From: Paractinoplanes maris
GTDB taxonomy: Bacteria > Actinomycetota > Actinomycetes > Mycobacteriales > Micromonosporaceae
NCBI RefSeq assembly: GCF_023544465.1
Contig: NZ_JALPVL010000021.1
Location: forward strand, 1 to 64,000
Length of the DNA: 64,000 bases
Direction of reading: 5' to 3'
Both the position numbers and the translations under genes were made by a program. Below the pieces are notes generated by a model. The model was not told where the DNA came from, did no database searches, and worked only from the letters and a program-made list of their open reading frames with translations. Below, piece by piece: positions 7,948-17,338 of this stretch. The number at the start of each line of letters is the position of its first letter. The stretch's first letter is position 1.

Positions 7948-9051
7948 CTACCGGGCCCCGTTCGCCTTCGTCAGCGTTCCACCCGCGGCGCAACCATCAA
8001 CTTCGGGATCAGTGTTGAACTGGTGCCACCAAAGGGCGACGCGCCGGCCGAGATCTCCGCGTCGGATTTCGTGGAGACTACTGGTGATTCCGACGGCGGC
8101 AATACCCAGAAGCGCGACACCGTAGATCGGGTTGCCGGATCTCAGAATGGCCGAGCCGAGGACCACGGTGCCCAGTCCGACACCCAGTTGCGCGACGTGA
8201 ACGACGTCGAGTCTCCCGTGCAGCAGGCCGAAACCGGAAACCACCACGAGCGTCCCGTGGCTGACGAAGATGCAGCCGAACAGGAGGAGGCCTCCACCGA
8301 TCTGGGAGGCACCGATGATGAGGGAGGCGACGCCGATACCGATGAGCCCCAGCCCGTGCCAGCTGTAGCGCTCCTTCGTCCACCCCAGGCCGGACAAGGT
8401 GGTTGCCACGCCGCCCACGACAAGTCCGGATCCCTGGGCGAGCGCACCTCCGGCTGTCACGGTCAAGCCGAGCATGGCCATCGCGCCGCCCAATCCGATG
8501 ACGCCGGGGCCAGGGCGCAGGGCGCCGAGAGCCAGCCACGCCAACACCACCCCCGCGGCGCCGAGGGCGGTCAGGGCGAGGCTGTGGACGTTCACCATTC
8601 CGGGCCGGCCCTCGATGAGGAGAGAGTCCGATGTGATGACGATGGTGGTCAGCCCGATGCCGACAGTCGCCGCACCCAGCAGTATGCGGGCGGCGGTCTC
8701 CTCCCGGCGGGGTATGAGGACTGCTCCTGCGGTGAGCAGGGCGGCGAACGCGGCGCTCCACGAGCGGATCGCGGCCGGCCCCAGCAGAACCAGAAAACTG
8801 GCCACCAGGGCAAGCGTCAGCAGGATCCTGATCGACCAGCGCGCAACGGGAGATCCGGGCCGGCGATGCAACCAGGAAGAGACGGCCAGAACGGCGCCCA
8901 CCGACATCGCTGCGATCACGATCCGCCAGCGGTAGTCGCCGCTGAGAATATTGATACTCAGTCCACCGGTGACCGAACTACCGAGCAGCATTCCGGATAC
9001 CTTCCCGCGCCAATCCAACGGTGCGGGTCGCGAACTGTCGTCGTTTTCCAC
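7948..9051 (-). CDS. Polytopic membrane protein of unknown function
   Basis: About 367 residues from the GTG at 9051; an ATG at 9105 in the same frame would add 18 residues. About ten hydrophobic segments alternate with very short loops (for example WRIVIAAMSVGAVLAVSSW, ILLTLALVASFLVLLGPAA, VVLAWLALGAL). Glycine-rich helices are common. There is a short hydrophilic C-terminal tail ending in TLTKANGAR. I recognise no transporter signature. GC is slightly lower and codon choice a little less biased than in neighbouring genes. It is transcribed divergently from the LuxR gene at 9252. Confidence 0.65.
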   Translation of the reverse strand: MENDDSSRPAPLDWRGKVSGMLLGSSVTGGLSINILSGDYRWRIVIAAMSVGAVLAVSSWLHRRPGSPVARWSIRILLTLALVASFLVLLGPAAIRSWSAAFAALLTAGAVLIPRREETAARILLGAATVGIGLTTIVITSDSLLIEGRPGMVNVHSLALTALGAAGVVLAWLALGALRPGPGVIGLGGAMAMLGLTVTAGGALAQGSGLVVGGVATTLSGLGWTKERYSWHGLGLIGIGVASLIIGASQIGGGLLLFGCIFVSHGTLVVVSGFGLLHGRLDVVHVAQLGVGLGTVVLGSAILRSGNPIYGVALLGIAAVGITSSLHEIRRGDLGRRVALWWHQFNTDPEVDGCAAGGTLTKANGAR

Positions 9052-9251
9052 CGTCCGATGATGAGGTGGACCCGAGATCGGGTCCAGCGATCGCGCTGTC
9101 CGCAATATGACGGATCACATCGAGCACGGCTGATTCCGGTGCCGGCCCGCAGGTGGCAGCGGACCGGCACAGCTGCGGTTGTCCGGTCGCGCAGGCGTGG
9201 GTGCGCTCCCAGGGGCACTCGGGCAAGGGGCTGGACAGCAAGGTCAACGGG

Positions 9252-12047
9252 ATGAATGCTGAGCTCGTGGGCGCGACCGGGGGGCGGCGGCTCGTCGGGC
9301 GGGACGACGAGTTGAGAGTGCTGTTCCGGCAGCTCGACGGCGTCGACGGGCGAGGCCGCGCGATCGGGCTGCTCGGGCAGCCCGGGGTGGGCAAGAGCGC
9401 GCTGCAGGCCGAGGCGGTCGAGCACGCCCGGTCGCTCGGGTTCACTGTGCTCATCGCGCGGGGCAGCCAGTCGGAGACGCACCTGCCCTATGCCGGTCTG
9501 CACCAGGTGGTCCGGCCCCTTCTTCCGTACGCCGATCGGCTGCCCGCCCTGCAGCGCGACGCCCTCCTGGGCTGTTTCGCGATGAGCGAGTCCGCCGAGA
9601 CGAACCCGTTCTTCACCTACCTGGCCGTCCTCGAGCTGCTCGTCGACGCGGCCACCCGGGCGCCCGTGCTCGTCTGCCTCGACGACCTGCAGTGGCTCGA
9701 CCAGCCCTCGATCGACGCCCTGGCCTTCGTCACCCGCCGGATCGTCGGCGAGCGGGTCATCGTGCTGTGCACGTCGCGGTCCGAGTCACGGCCGTTCTCC
9801 GATGCCCCGACCATGCAGTGGCTGGAGCTGGACGGCATCGACGAGCCCGCCGCGGCCACCCTGCTCGACGAGCGGGCGCCCCAGCTGACCCCGGCGGTGC
9901 GGGACCGCGTGCTCGGGCAGGCCGGTGGCAACCCGCTGGCCCTGCTGGAGTTCGCCACCGCGCTGGAGTCGGGCCGCTACGCGTGGACCGAGTTCGACGA
10001 GGACCTGCCGATGACCACCCGGCTCGAGCGGGCGTTCGCCGCGCGCGCCGAGGATCTCGCCCCGGCCGTGCGGGCCGTCCTGACCGTGGCCGCGGTCGAC
10101 GACGGCGACGACATCAACGACGTCCTCGCGGCCGCACAGGTCCTGCACGGCTCGCCCCTCGATCGGCTGTCGACCCAGCCGGCCTTCGAGCACGGTCTGC
10201 TGACCGTGGCCGGCGAGCATTACCGGATCGCCCATCCCCTGGTCGGCTCGGCGCTGCGGCGGGCCATGCCCGCGACCGTCCGCCGGCGGGCGCACAAGGC
10301 CCTGGCCGGTGTGCTGGGCGCCCACCCCGACCGGGCGGTGTGGCACCGGGCCTCCGCGGTGTCCGGCCGCGACGAGCAGGTCGCGGCCGAGCTGGAGCAG
10401 GCGGCCGGCAACGCCCAGCGCCGGGGCGCGATCGCCTCGGCCGCCGCCTGGCTGGAACGGGCCGCCGCGCTGAGCCCCGACCCGGGGTCGCAGGCGGCCC
10501 GGCTGATCAGCGCGGCCGAACTCGGCTATCAGCTGGGCCGGTTCAGCCAGGTCGAGCAGATCAAGGCGCAGCTCACCGGGATGACGCTGCGGCCCCGCGA
10601 CCGGTCCCGGCTGAGCTGGCTCGAGGGCGTCTTCCACGACGGCTCGACCGGGGAGCCCGCGGAGGTGCGGCACCTGATCGAGATGGCCCGCCTGGCCATC
10701 GGCGGCAAGGATTTCGACCTGGCCATGCAGCTGCTGGTCGGCGCGGCCCGGCGGGTCTGGTGGCGCGATCCCGGCGCGGCTGTGCGGCACGACATCGTCG
10801 TGGTCGCCCGGCAGGTGGGGGTGCCCGAGGACGACGCCCGGCTGCTGGCCATCTTCGCGCTCTGCGAGGCGCACGAGCTGGGGCCGATGGTCATCGACCA
10901 TCTGTCACGCTGGCCCGAGGATGCCGGCGGGCGACCCGACCTGGCCGGCCTGCTGGGCATCGCGGCGTTCTGCACGGGCGACTTCCGCCGGGCCGTCGCC
11001 TTCCTGTCCACGCCCATCCAGGAGTTGCGGGCGCAGGGCCGGATGAGCCTGCTGGCCGAGGCGCTGGCCGTCCGCGGCTGGGCCGAGATCTATCTGGGGG
11101 CGTTCGACGCGTCGAGCTCGTCCGACGAGGCCATGCGGCTGGCCGACGAGACCGGCCAGTCCATGTGGGCGGCCACCGCCCGCATCGCCGTGGCCCTGAT
11201 CGAGGCCGTGGGCAAGGGCTGGGAGGGCCCGCACCAGCTGCTCTCGGAGGCCGAGCACATCGCGTTGCGCACGCCCAACGCCGATTCCTCCTTGCTGGCC
11301 GGCGTGCAGCTGGCCAGGGGCATCGCCGAGCTCGGGGCGAACCGGCACGAGCAGGCGTACGGGGAGCTGCGCCGGGTGTTCGTGCCGGCCGACCCGGCCT
11401 ACCAGCGGGTGCAGCGGGTGTGGACGCTCAGCTATCTGGCCGATGCCGCTGTCCACACCGGCCGCCTCGACGAGGCGCGGGCCCTGCTGGCCGGGGTCGA
11501 GCAGATCGCGGGCGACTCACCGGCGACCGGCTCCACCCTCGCCCTGGAGTATTCGCGGGCGGTGCTGGCCGACCGTGACGCGGCCGAGCCGCTCTTCCGG
11601 GCCGCGATGGACGGCGCCGCGGCCCGGCTGCCCTGGCATCTGGCCCGGGTCGAGCTGGCCTACGGCTCGTGGCTGCGCCGCCAGCGCCGCGTCGTCGAGT
11701 CGCGGGAACCGCTGCGGGCGGCGCGGGCCGCGTTCGACGCGGTCGGCGCGCGGGCCTGGGCCGAACGAGCCGATCAGGAGATCCGTGCGACCGGCGAGCG
11801 CGGATGGCAGCCGACCTCGAACCCGCGCGAGCAGCTCTCGCCGCAGGAGAGCCAGATCGCCGAGCTGGCCGCGCGGGGCCTGTCCAACCGCGAGATCGGT
11901 CAGCGCCTGTTCCTGTCGCACCGGACGGTCAGCTCGCACCTCTACCGGATCTTCCCGAAACTCGGCGTCTCGTCCCGCAATCAGCTGGCCACCGCCCTGC
12001 TCTCGCAGTCAGGTGACGCTAGAGGTGTCGCCGGGGATCCCGGGTGA
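9252..12047 (+). CDS. Large LuxR-family ATPase transcriptional regulator (LAL type)
   Basis: 931 residues from the ATG at 9252. A P-loop ATPase occupies the N-terminus: Walker A GQPGVGKS (42-49) and a Walker B-like VLVCLDDLQWLD (about 139-150). A long helical, TPR-like middle follows, and the final 65 residues form a LuxR DNA-binding helix-turn-helix (LSPQESQIAELAARGLSN, then REIGQRLFLSHRTVSSHL). LAL regulators activate operons in response to small ligands. A hydrolase and an SDR lie just downstream on the same strand and are the obvious candidate targets. A second protein of the same design is encoded at 28718. An in-frame ATG at 9153 exists but gives an unlikely N-terminus. Confidence 0.85.
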   Translation: MNAELVGATGGRRLVGRDDELRVLFRQLDGVDGRGRAIGLLGQPGVGKSALQAEAVEHARSLGFTVLIARGSQSETHLPYAGLHQVVRPLLPYADRLPALQRDALLGCFAMSESAETNPFFTYLAVLELLVDAATRAPVLVCLDDLQWLDQPSIDALAFVTRRIVGERVIVLCTSRSESRPFSDAPTMQWLELDGIDEPAAATLLDERAPQLTPAVRDRVLGQAGGNPLALLEFATALESGRYAWTEFDEDLPMTTRLERAFAARAEDLAPAVRAVLTVAAVDDGDDINDVLAAAQVLHGSPLDRLSTQPAFEHGLLTVAGEHYRIAHPLVGSALRRAMPATVRRRAHKALAGVLGAHPDRAVWHRASAVSGRDEQVAAELEQAAGNAQRRGAIASAAAWLERAAALSPDPGSQAARLISAAELGYQLGRFSQVEQIKAQLTGMTLRPRDRSRLSWLEGVFHDGSTGEPAEVRHLIEMARLAIGGKDFDLAMQLLVGAARRVWWRDPGAAVRHDIVVVARQVGVPEDDARLLAIFALCEAHELGPMVIDHLSRWPEDAGGRPDLAGLLGIAAFCTGDFRRAVAFLSTPIQELRAQGRMSLLAEALAVRGWAEIYLGAFDASSSSDEAMRLADETGQSMWAATARIAVALIEAVGKGWEGPHQLLSEAEHIALRTPNADSSLLAGVQLARGIAELGANRHEQAYGELRRVFVPADPAYQRVQRVWTLSYLADAAVHTGRLDEARALLAGVEQIAGDSPATGSTLALEYSRAVLADRDAAEPLFRAAMDGAAARLPWHLARVELAYGSWLRRQRRVVESREPLRAARAAFDAVGARAWAERADQEIRATGERGWQPTSNPREQLSPQESQIAELAARGLSNREIGQRLFLSHRTVSSHLYRIFPKLGVSSRNQLATALLSQSGDARGVAGDPG

Positions 12048-12147
12048 CGCAGTCTTCGCACTGAAGTCCCGGCGCCGCCCGCCGTCCTAGCGTCGTTGTC
12101 GACTGCTGGGGCGTTCGGCGCCCAGCTCGCATCGAGCGGAGACAAGC

Positions 12148-12939
12148 GTGGCGACGCCCGTCCTCTTCATTCACGGCCTCTGGCTGCACGCCTCGTCCTG
12201 GGAGCCCTGGATCCAGGTCTTCTCGGACGCCGGCTACGAACCGCAGGCCCCCGGCTGGCCCGGCGACGGCGACACGGTCGAGGCCTCGCGGGCCGCCCCC
12301 GGGGCGATCGGCGACCACGGCATCGACGACGTGGTGGAGCACTTCGCCGGCCTCATCGACCGGCTGCCGTCGCCGCCGATCCTGATCGGGCACTCGTTCG
12401 GCGGGATGATCGCCCAGAAGCTGCTCGGGCAGGACCGGGCGCTGGCCGCCGTCGCCATCGACGCCGCCCAGATCAAGGGCGTTCTCCCCCTGCCTCTGTC
12501 AGCCCTCAAGGCCACCTTGCCGGTGTTCAAGAATCCGGCCAACCGGCACCGGGCCGTCTCGTTGACCGCGGAGCAGTTCCGGTTCGCCTTCGCCAACGCC
12601 GTCGACCAGCAGGAGTCGGATCAGCTCTTCGAGCGGTGGACGATCCCCGCCCCGGGCAAGCCGCTGTTCGAGGCGGCCGCGGCCAACTTCAGCCCGCACT
12701 CGCCGGCCAAGGTCGACACCGGCAACCAGACCCGCGGGCCGCTGCTGCTGATCGCCAGTGGCCAGGACAACACCGTCCCCGAGTCGGTGACCCGGGCGAC
12801 CCTCAAGCAGTACCGGCACTCCGAGGCCGTCACCGACATCAGGACCTTCCCGGACCGGGGACACTCGCTGACCATCGACTCGGGCTGGCGTGAGGTCGCG
12901 GACGTCAGCCTGGCCTGGCTGAAGGACCAGTCGCTGTGA
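12148..12939 (+). CDS. Alpha/beta-fold hydrolase
   Basis: 263 residues from a GTG at 12148 preceded by GCGGAGAC. The fold is compact and complete: HGLWLHASSW (oxyanion loop), nucleophile GHSFGG with Ser83, acid Asp207 in SGQDNTVPE and base His239 in DRGHSL. This matches the non-haem peroxidase/esterase-like group of small cytosolic alpha/beta hydrolases. It overlaps the downstream SDR gene by 4 nt (GTGA), so the two are co-translated, and it follows the LuxR ATPase gene by 100 bases. The pair may handle one substrate by hydrolysis and redox chemistry. Confidence 0.82.
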   Translation: MATPVLFIHGLWLHASSWEPWIQVFSDAGYEPQAPGWPGDGDTVEASRAAPGAIGDHGIDDVVEHFAGLIDRLPSPPILIGHSFGGMIAQKLLGQDRALAAVAIDAAQIKGVLPLPLSALKATLPVFKNPANRHRAVSLTAEQFRFAFANAVDQQESDQLFERWTIPAPGKPLFEAAAANFSPHSPAKVDTGNQTRGPLLLIASGQDNTVPESVTRATLKQYRHSEAVTDIRTFPDRGHSLTIDSGWREVADVSLAWLKDQSL

Positions 12940-13715
12940 ACCTCGGCCTGGCCGGCCGGTCGGCGGTGGTCACCGGGGCCAGCCGGGGGATCGGGCTCGC
13001 CGTGGTGCAGGCGCTGCTCGGGGAGGGAGCCCGGGTCACCGCCGGCGCCCGTACGGCCACCGCGGAGCTCAGCGCCCTGCCCGGCGCGCTCGTCGTCCTC
13101 GACGACCTCACCACCGCGGCGGGCTGCCAGCGCCTGGTCGACCAGGCGGTGGCCCGCTTCGGCGGCATCGACATCCTGGTCAACAACGTCGGCGGTGTGC
13201 ACCCCAGCACCGACGGCTTCCACGAGGTCACCGACGCCGACTGGCAGTGGGCGCTGGACGTCAACCTGATGTCGGCCGTCCGGGCGACCCGGTCCGCCCT
13301 GCCGCATCTGCTGCGCAGCGCCCCCTCGGCCATCGTGACGGTCTGCTCGGTGAACGCGTCGCTGCCCGACCCCGGGGTGATCGACTACAGCGCGGCCAAG
13401 GCGGCCCTGCGCAGCTTCAGCAAGTCGCTGTCGAAGGAGCTCGGGCCGTCCGGGGTCCGGGTCAACACGGTCAGCCCCGGACCGGTCGAGACCGCGCTGT
13501 GGCTCGGCCCCGGCGGCGTCGCCGAGACCCTGGCCAAGGCGCGCGGCCTCGACCCGGCCGCGGTGCGGGCGGCCGCGGTGGCCGGTACCGCGACCGGTCG
13601 CTTCACCCGCCCGTCCGAGGTGGCCCAGCTGGTTCTGCTGCTCGCCGCCGAGACCGCCGGCAACGTCACCGGAACCGACGTCCTGATCGACGGCGGCCTG
13701 GTCACCAGCCTCTGA
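12936..13715 (+). CDS. Short-chain dehydrogenase/reductase (SDR)
   Basis: 259 residues. It has the classical SDR features: TGASRGIG cofactor-binding motif at 13-20, NNVGG near 83-87, and the catalytic Ser138, Tyr151 and Lys155 (YSAAK). NAD(P)(H)-dependent oxidation or reduction of an alcohol or ketone is expected. The GTG start overlaps the stop of the preceding hydrolase gene. The C-terminus (VTGTDVLIDGGLVTS) is the usual SDR ending, so the protein is complete. The substrate cannot be read from sequence. Confidence 0.88.
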   Translation: MNLGLAGRSAVVTGASRGIGLAVVQALLGEGARVTAGARTATAELSALPGALVVLDDLTTAAGCQRLVDQAVARFGGIDILVNNVGGVHPSTDGFHEVTDADWQWALDVNLMSAVRATRSALPHLLRSAPSAIVTVCSVNASLPDPGVIDYSAAKAALRSFSKSLSKELGPSGVRVNTVSPGPVETALWLGPGGVAETLAKARGLDPAAVRAAAVAGTATGRFTRPSEVAQLVLLLAAETAGNVTGTDVLIDGGLVTSL

Positions 13716-13718
13716 TCC

Positions 13719-13761
13719 GTCGCTCCCCTCTCTTCGCGGCGGAGGCTGGTGGGGGAGCGAC
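13719..13761. terminator. Bidirectional terminator-like inverted repeat
   Basis: GTCGCTCCCC (13719-13728) and GGGGAGCGAC (13752-13761) are exact 10-bp complements with a 23-nt loop. The site begins three bases after the SDR stop codon and precedes the convergent DUF998 gene, so it probably ends transcription from the plus strand, and perhaps from both directions. Confidence 0.5.
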
Positions 13762-13796
13762 CACGAGACCAGGAATGCCTCGGCGGGCCCGGCGGG

Positions 13797-14504
13797 TCAG
13801 TTGCTTGTGGACGCTGTGTTCGGGGATGCAGTGTTCGCGTCGACGTGGGGTGCGCGAGCGTCGGTGCGGCTGCGGAGCAGTGCGATGGCGACCGCGAGTT
13901 GCCAGATGACGATGGTGTAGACGGAGCCGCGTTCGATGGCACCCGAGGGCAGGCCGGCATCGAAGGTGAGGAAGAGAGCGGTTACGGAGACCAGGCCGAC
14001 TGCTCCGAGGACGATGCTGGTGAGGCCGATCAGTCGCGTCCGGGGAGTCTTTCGCCAGTGGAGGCCCAGGACGAGCGCGAGCACGTTCCCGCCGAGGATC
14101 GCCAGCGTTGCTCCGGTGAAGTGCAGGGCGAGCGTGCCGTTCTGCTGCGCCTGCAGGGAACCGTGGAAGGTTCCGACCAGGATGTAGCCGATCATGGTCA
14201 CGATCCCCGTCACGGCGGTGAAGGTGCGGGACCGCCCGCTGATCGTCCGCGACAGCAGCACTGTGGCGATTCCGAAGAGGAGTCCCTGAATGATGAATCC
14301 GGAGTTCATGACGACGTGCAGGGGCGAGTCGAGCTCGCGGCCCTGGAACACGCCCGCCGTTGCGGATCCGAGGTCGCTGATCCAGTTGTCGGCGTAGCTG
14401 TAGCTGGGCGACTTCCACGCCGCGGCCGTGATCGCTTCGGCGGCGAGATAAATCACCGCGCCCACAAGGAAGGCGGCAGCGGCGAGGGGACGGAGCTTGC
14501 TCAT
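13797..14504 (-). CDS. DUF998-family membrane protein
   Basis: 235 residues with six hydrophobic segments and the family landmark YADNWISDLGS in the first periplasmic-side loop, followed by NSGFIIQGLLFGIATVLL. DUF998 proteins are six-helix membrane proteins of unknown activity, often encoded with regulators or transporters. The start overlaps the LtrA stop by 4 nt, placing this as the last gene of the hydrolase-TetR-LtrA-DUF998 operon. The C-terminal 20 residues are hydrophilic and Thr/Ser/Asn rich. Confidence 0.8.
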   Translation of the reverse strand: MSKLRPLAAAAFLVGAVIYLAAEAITAAAWKSPSYSYADNWISDLGSATAGVFQGRELDSPLHVVMNSGFIIQGLLFGIATVLLSRTISGRSRTFTAVTGIVTMIGYILVGTFHGSLQAQQNGTLALHFTGATLAILGGNVLALVLGLHWRKTPRTRLIGLTSIVLGAVGLVSVTALFLTFDAGLPSGAIERGSVYTIVIWQLAVAIALLRSRTDARAPHVDANTASPNTASTSN

Positions 14505-15754
14505 GATGTGTGCCTTTCCGTAGAGGTGACTGAGTGGTCAGTCACCTCGGTGGCCGGACGTCGTTCGAACCAGAGGTGGGCCAGGACGATCAGGGCCAGG
14601 GAGGCCACGAGCGTCCGGCCGCTGACGGCGGCGGCGAGCAGGCCGAGCAGGAGTGGGGCCACGATGCCGGTGGTGATCCGTGAGATCGTCCTCGGCAAGT
14701 CGGAACTGTGGCTGGCGACGCCGGTGACCACGCCGAGGGTGAAGTAGGCCGCAACCGCGCCGCACAGCAGCCAGCGCCCTCGGTCGGGTAGTGGTTCGGA
14801 GCCGTGCCCGACCACCAGGGAGAGCGGCCCGGCAATGGTGGCGACGACGCCGGTGACCAGGCAGTGCAGGCCGAGGGCGGCGCGGGCGGGGATCCGGCCG
14901 GCGCGCAGGTGCGGCAGGCCGGCGTATCCGAAGACGACGGACAAGCCGAACATGCCGGCCAGCAGGATGAAGGACGCGATCGCCGTGGCCAGCAGGCCGA
15001 AGTCGTACCGCGCCTCGCCGGCCGCGGCAACGATCTGCACCACCGATTCGCCCAGCACGATGATGACGAAGAGTCCCAGCCGCTCGGACAGGTGGGCCGG
15101 ATCGACCGAGACCCCGTAAATGACCGGTCCCGTGCCCCGTGGTCCTGACCGGCGCCCATGACTTTTCTGCGCGGTGAGGTACGACTGGACCCGCTGGAGC
15201 ATCCTGCTGCCGGACAGGACCAGGATCAGCAGCAGGTCGAGGCCGATCCCGGTGGCCCAGAGCGCGAGCTTCCCGTGTTCGCCGACCCAGAGCGACGCGA
15301 CCCAGGGCAACAGCCCTGCCGAGTACTGCACCACCGGGAAGTCCAGCAATACCGCGCCGCGTTGCCACGACTTGGATCCGTAGACGCGGGTAGCGATGTA
15401 GGCGATGGCGAAGACGTTGAGCGGAAGGAGGTCGCCGCCGTGCCCCAGCACGGTGTGCGCCACGCCGGGCACGGACGCGGCCATGGTCCCGAGGCCGAAC
15501 ATGCCGACCATCAGCCGCAGCACGCGGGTCTGGCCGGCGGCGACGTTGCCGTACAGCATGAACGTCGTCCAGGACAGCCACAGAGCCAGGAACAGCAGCG
15601 CGTAGAGACCGAGCGTCGCGGCGTCCAGGTCAGGCCCGAGCACGTGGGCCAGCGCGGCCACACCGGCCACCGCCACGAGGTCGAAGAACAGCTCGGCCCA
15701 GCTCGCGTGCCGCTCGATCCTGGTGTCTTGCGGTTCTTCGCCGATGTTCACCAT
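14501..15754 (-). CDS. Low-temperature-requirement A (LtrA) family membrane protein
   Basis: 417 residues with roughly a dozen hydrophobic helices. The N-terminal signature is ERHASWAELFFDLVAVAGVA, and WTTFMLYGNV occurs in the third helix region. A central HLSERLGLFVIIVLGESVVQ is also typical of LtrA. The founding member was named from a cold-growth phenotype in Listeria; the molecular role is not established. The start codon shares one base with the TetR stop codon (TGATG), and the gene overlaps DUF998 downstream, so all are co-translated and very likely under control of the TetR protein. Confidence 0.85.
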   Translation of the reverse strand: MVNIGEEPQDTRIERHASWAELFFDLVAVAGVAALAHVLGPDLDAATLGLYALLFLALWLSWTTFMLYGNVAAGQTRVLRLMVGMFGLGTMAASVPGVAHTVLGHGGDLLPLNVFAIAYIATRVYGSKSWQRGAVLLDFPVVQYSAGLLPWVASLWVGEHGKLALWATGIGLDLLLILVLSGSRMLQRVQSYLTAQKSHGRRSGPRGTGPVIYGVSVDPAHLSERLGLFVIIVLGESVVQIVAAAGEARYDFGLLATAIASFILLAGMFGLSVVFGYAGLPHLRAGRIPARAALGLHCLVTGVVATIAGPLSLVVGHGSEPLPDRGRWLLCGAVAAYFTLGVVTGVASHSSDLPRTISRITTGIVAPLLLGLLAAAVSGRTLVASLALIVLAHLWFERRPATEVTDHSVTSTERHTS

Positions 15755-16371
15755 CAGTGGCCGCCAGGCGGAGATGTCCGGGCGAGACTGGTGGCGTCGG
15801 CGGTGAGGTCGCGCAGGCCGCGGTCGAGAAAGTTGATCATCCAGGTGAAGCTGTCGTCGATGGAGGCGTCGATCTGGAACCCGCCGGCTGCTTCCTGGGT
15901 CGAGAACCCGTGCAGGGCGCTGCGGAGCATTCGCAGGGCGTGGATCTCCTGACCGGAGTCCAGGTGGTAGCCGCGCAGCATGGCCGCCCAGGAGGCGACG
16001 ACCCGCTCGACGGCGGGGATGATCGGGTCGTCGGGTCCGGTCGGGCGGGCCGCCGCAGCATCGGCGGTCGCGTACTGGCCGGGGTGTTCCAGCACGTAGG
16101 TCCGCATCGCCTGCGCGCCCGCGGCGAGGGCGTCGGTGCCGGCCCGGCCCTGGATGGCGTCGCGTATGGCGTCGGCGAACTCGGCCATGGCCCGGACCGC
16201 GATGCGGTGGACCAGATCGGCCTGGCTGGTGACGTGTTTGTAGAGCGCGGGGGTCTTGACTCCCAGCCGTTCGGCGAGCAGGCCCATGGTGAGGTTCTCG
16301 AAGCCGATCTCGTCGATCAGGCCCGCCGCGGCCTCGGTGACCGACAGCGGGGTCAGCCCGGCCCTAGGCAT
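15754..16371 (-). CDS. TetR/AcrR-family regulator of the downstream LtrA operon
   Basis: 205 residues. The N-terminal helix-turn-helix is LTMGLLAERLGVKTPALYKHV (split here as LTMGLLAERLG and VKTPALYKHV), and a ligand-binding helical C-domain follows. The C-domain resembles the TetR_C_33/WHG group. The ATG at 16371 overlaps the hydrolase stop by 8 nt (ATGCCTAG); open frame upstream of it belongs to the hydrolase region and lacks TetR features. The regulator is the second gene of a four-gene operon, and the striking dyad upstream of the first gene is the likely operator, giving autoregulation. Confidence 0.85.
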   Translation of the reverse strand: MPRAGLTPLSVTEAAAGLIDEIGFENLTMGLLAERLGVKTPALYKHVTSQADLVHRIAVRAMAEFADAIRDAIQGRAGTDALAAGAQAMRTYVLEHPGQYATADAAAARPTGPDDPIIPAVERVVASWAAMLRGYHLDSGQEIHALRMLRSALHGFSTQEAAGGFQIDASIDDSFTWMINFLDRGLRDLTADATSLARTSPPGGH

Positions 16372-17200
16372 GCGCCAGCGTCCGGTCGAGGAAAGGCCGG
16401 GCCAGCGCGAGAACCTGATCCGGTGTCTGCACGTGCGGGTAGTGACCGGCACCCTCGATGACGGCGAGCTCACCAAGGCCCTCGGGCAGATCAGCGATGA
16501 TCTTCTCGCCCTCGGCGCGAGGATCAGCCCAGTCGGGGTCGAGGCTGCCCTCGATGACCAGGACCGGGCAGGTGACGTTGGCCAGCTGCGCGCCGGCGTC
16601 GCTCGGGCTGGTTTTGCACATGGCCTGCAGGACCTTCATCCGGCCGGGCTCGGTCAGCTTCGCCGCGATACGCGTCAGCTCGGCGTCCCAGTCGGCGGGC
16701 TTGACCGGATATGCCACGTCGAGGTACTTCTTCCAGCCGGCCAGGCTTCCCCGGACCATGACCTGAGCCATCTGGGTGTAACCGCTCCGGAATCGCTTCA
16801 CCCGCATCAACCCGCCGAGATCGAAGGGTTGGACGCGGGTGAAGGGCGCCAGCTCGATGACGCCGTTGATCAGATCGGGCGCGGTGGCCGCCGCGATGGT
16901 CGCCGCGCCGCCGCTGATCGACTGGCCGATGATCACGGCGGGGCCCCCGAGGTGGCGCACGACGGCGACCAGGTCGCCCGCGATGCCCGTGCGGCTGTAG
17001 CCGTCCCAGCCGAGGCTGGAGTCGCCGCAGCCGCGGATGTCGACGTTGGCCACCCGGTATCCGGCGCCGGCCAGGGCCGGAGCGAGAAAGCGGTAGGAGT
17101 GCCGACTGTCGCCGATGCCGTGCGCCAGAACCACCAGAGGGCCCCGCCCGGACACCTCATAGGCGAGGTTGTTGCCGGCGATGCTCAAGTACTCGGTCAT
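16364..17200 (-). CDS. Alpha/beta hydrolase, first gene of the TetR-LtrA operon
   Basis: 278 residues. It shows VVLAHGIGDSRHSYRFLAP, DIRGCGDSS and the elbow IIGQSISGG with Ser94, where the last Gly of the usual GxSxG is Ser. Acid and base candidates are Asp in GSLDPDW and His in GAGHYPH. The ATG at 17200 has GGAGGTCGTC immediately upstream, an excellent ribosome binding site that fixes the start. The promoter region carries a large inverted repeat. The substrate is unknown; as part of an efflux- or stress-type operon it may detoxify the TetR ligand. Confidence 0.85.
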   Translation of the reverse strand: MTEYLSIAGNNLAYEVSGRGPLVVLAHGIGDSRHSYRFLAPALAGAGYRVANVDIRGCGDSSLGWDGYSRTGIAGDLVAVVRHLGGPAVIIGQSISGGAATIAAATAPDLINGVIELAPFTRVQPFDLGGLMRVKRFRSGYTQMAQVMVRGSLAGWKKYLDVAYPVKPADWDAELTRIAAKLTEPGRMKVLQAMCKTSPSDAGAQLANVTCPVLVIEGSLDPDWADPRAEGEKIIADLPEGLGELAVIEGAGHYPHVQTPDQVLALARPFLDRTLAHA

Positions 17201-17218
17201 GACGACCTCCACAGGCTT

Positions 17219-17255
17219 GGTTAACGACGCTAACTTGAGGTTAGCGGCGTTAACC
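17219..17255. promoter_or_regulatory. Strong dyad, probable TetR operator (two nested half-palindromes)
   Basis: GGTTAACGACGCTAAC (17219-17234) and GTTAGCGGCGTTAACC (17240-17255) are 16-bp inverted arms with a single mismatch and a 5-nt centre. Each arm is itself a near-palindrome of the form GTTARCG-N-CGYTAAC, so two TetR dimers could bind side by side. The site lies 19 to 55 bases upstream of the hydrolase start. The ECF sigma gene begins 84 bases on the other side. Confidence 0.7.
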
Positions 17256-17338
17256 ACGCGCGTCAATCGATCTTCGTCGACCACCGGACGCTTGGTGTCC
17301 CGTGTAACGATGGCCCGGTATCCGGACATGGGACTGCC

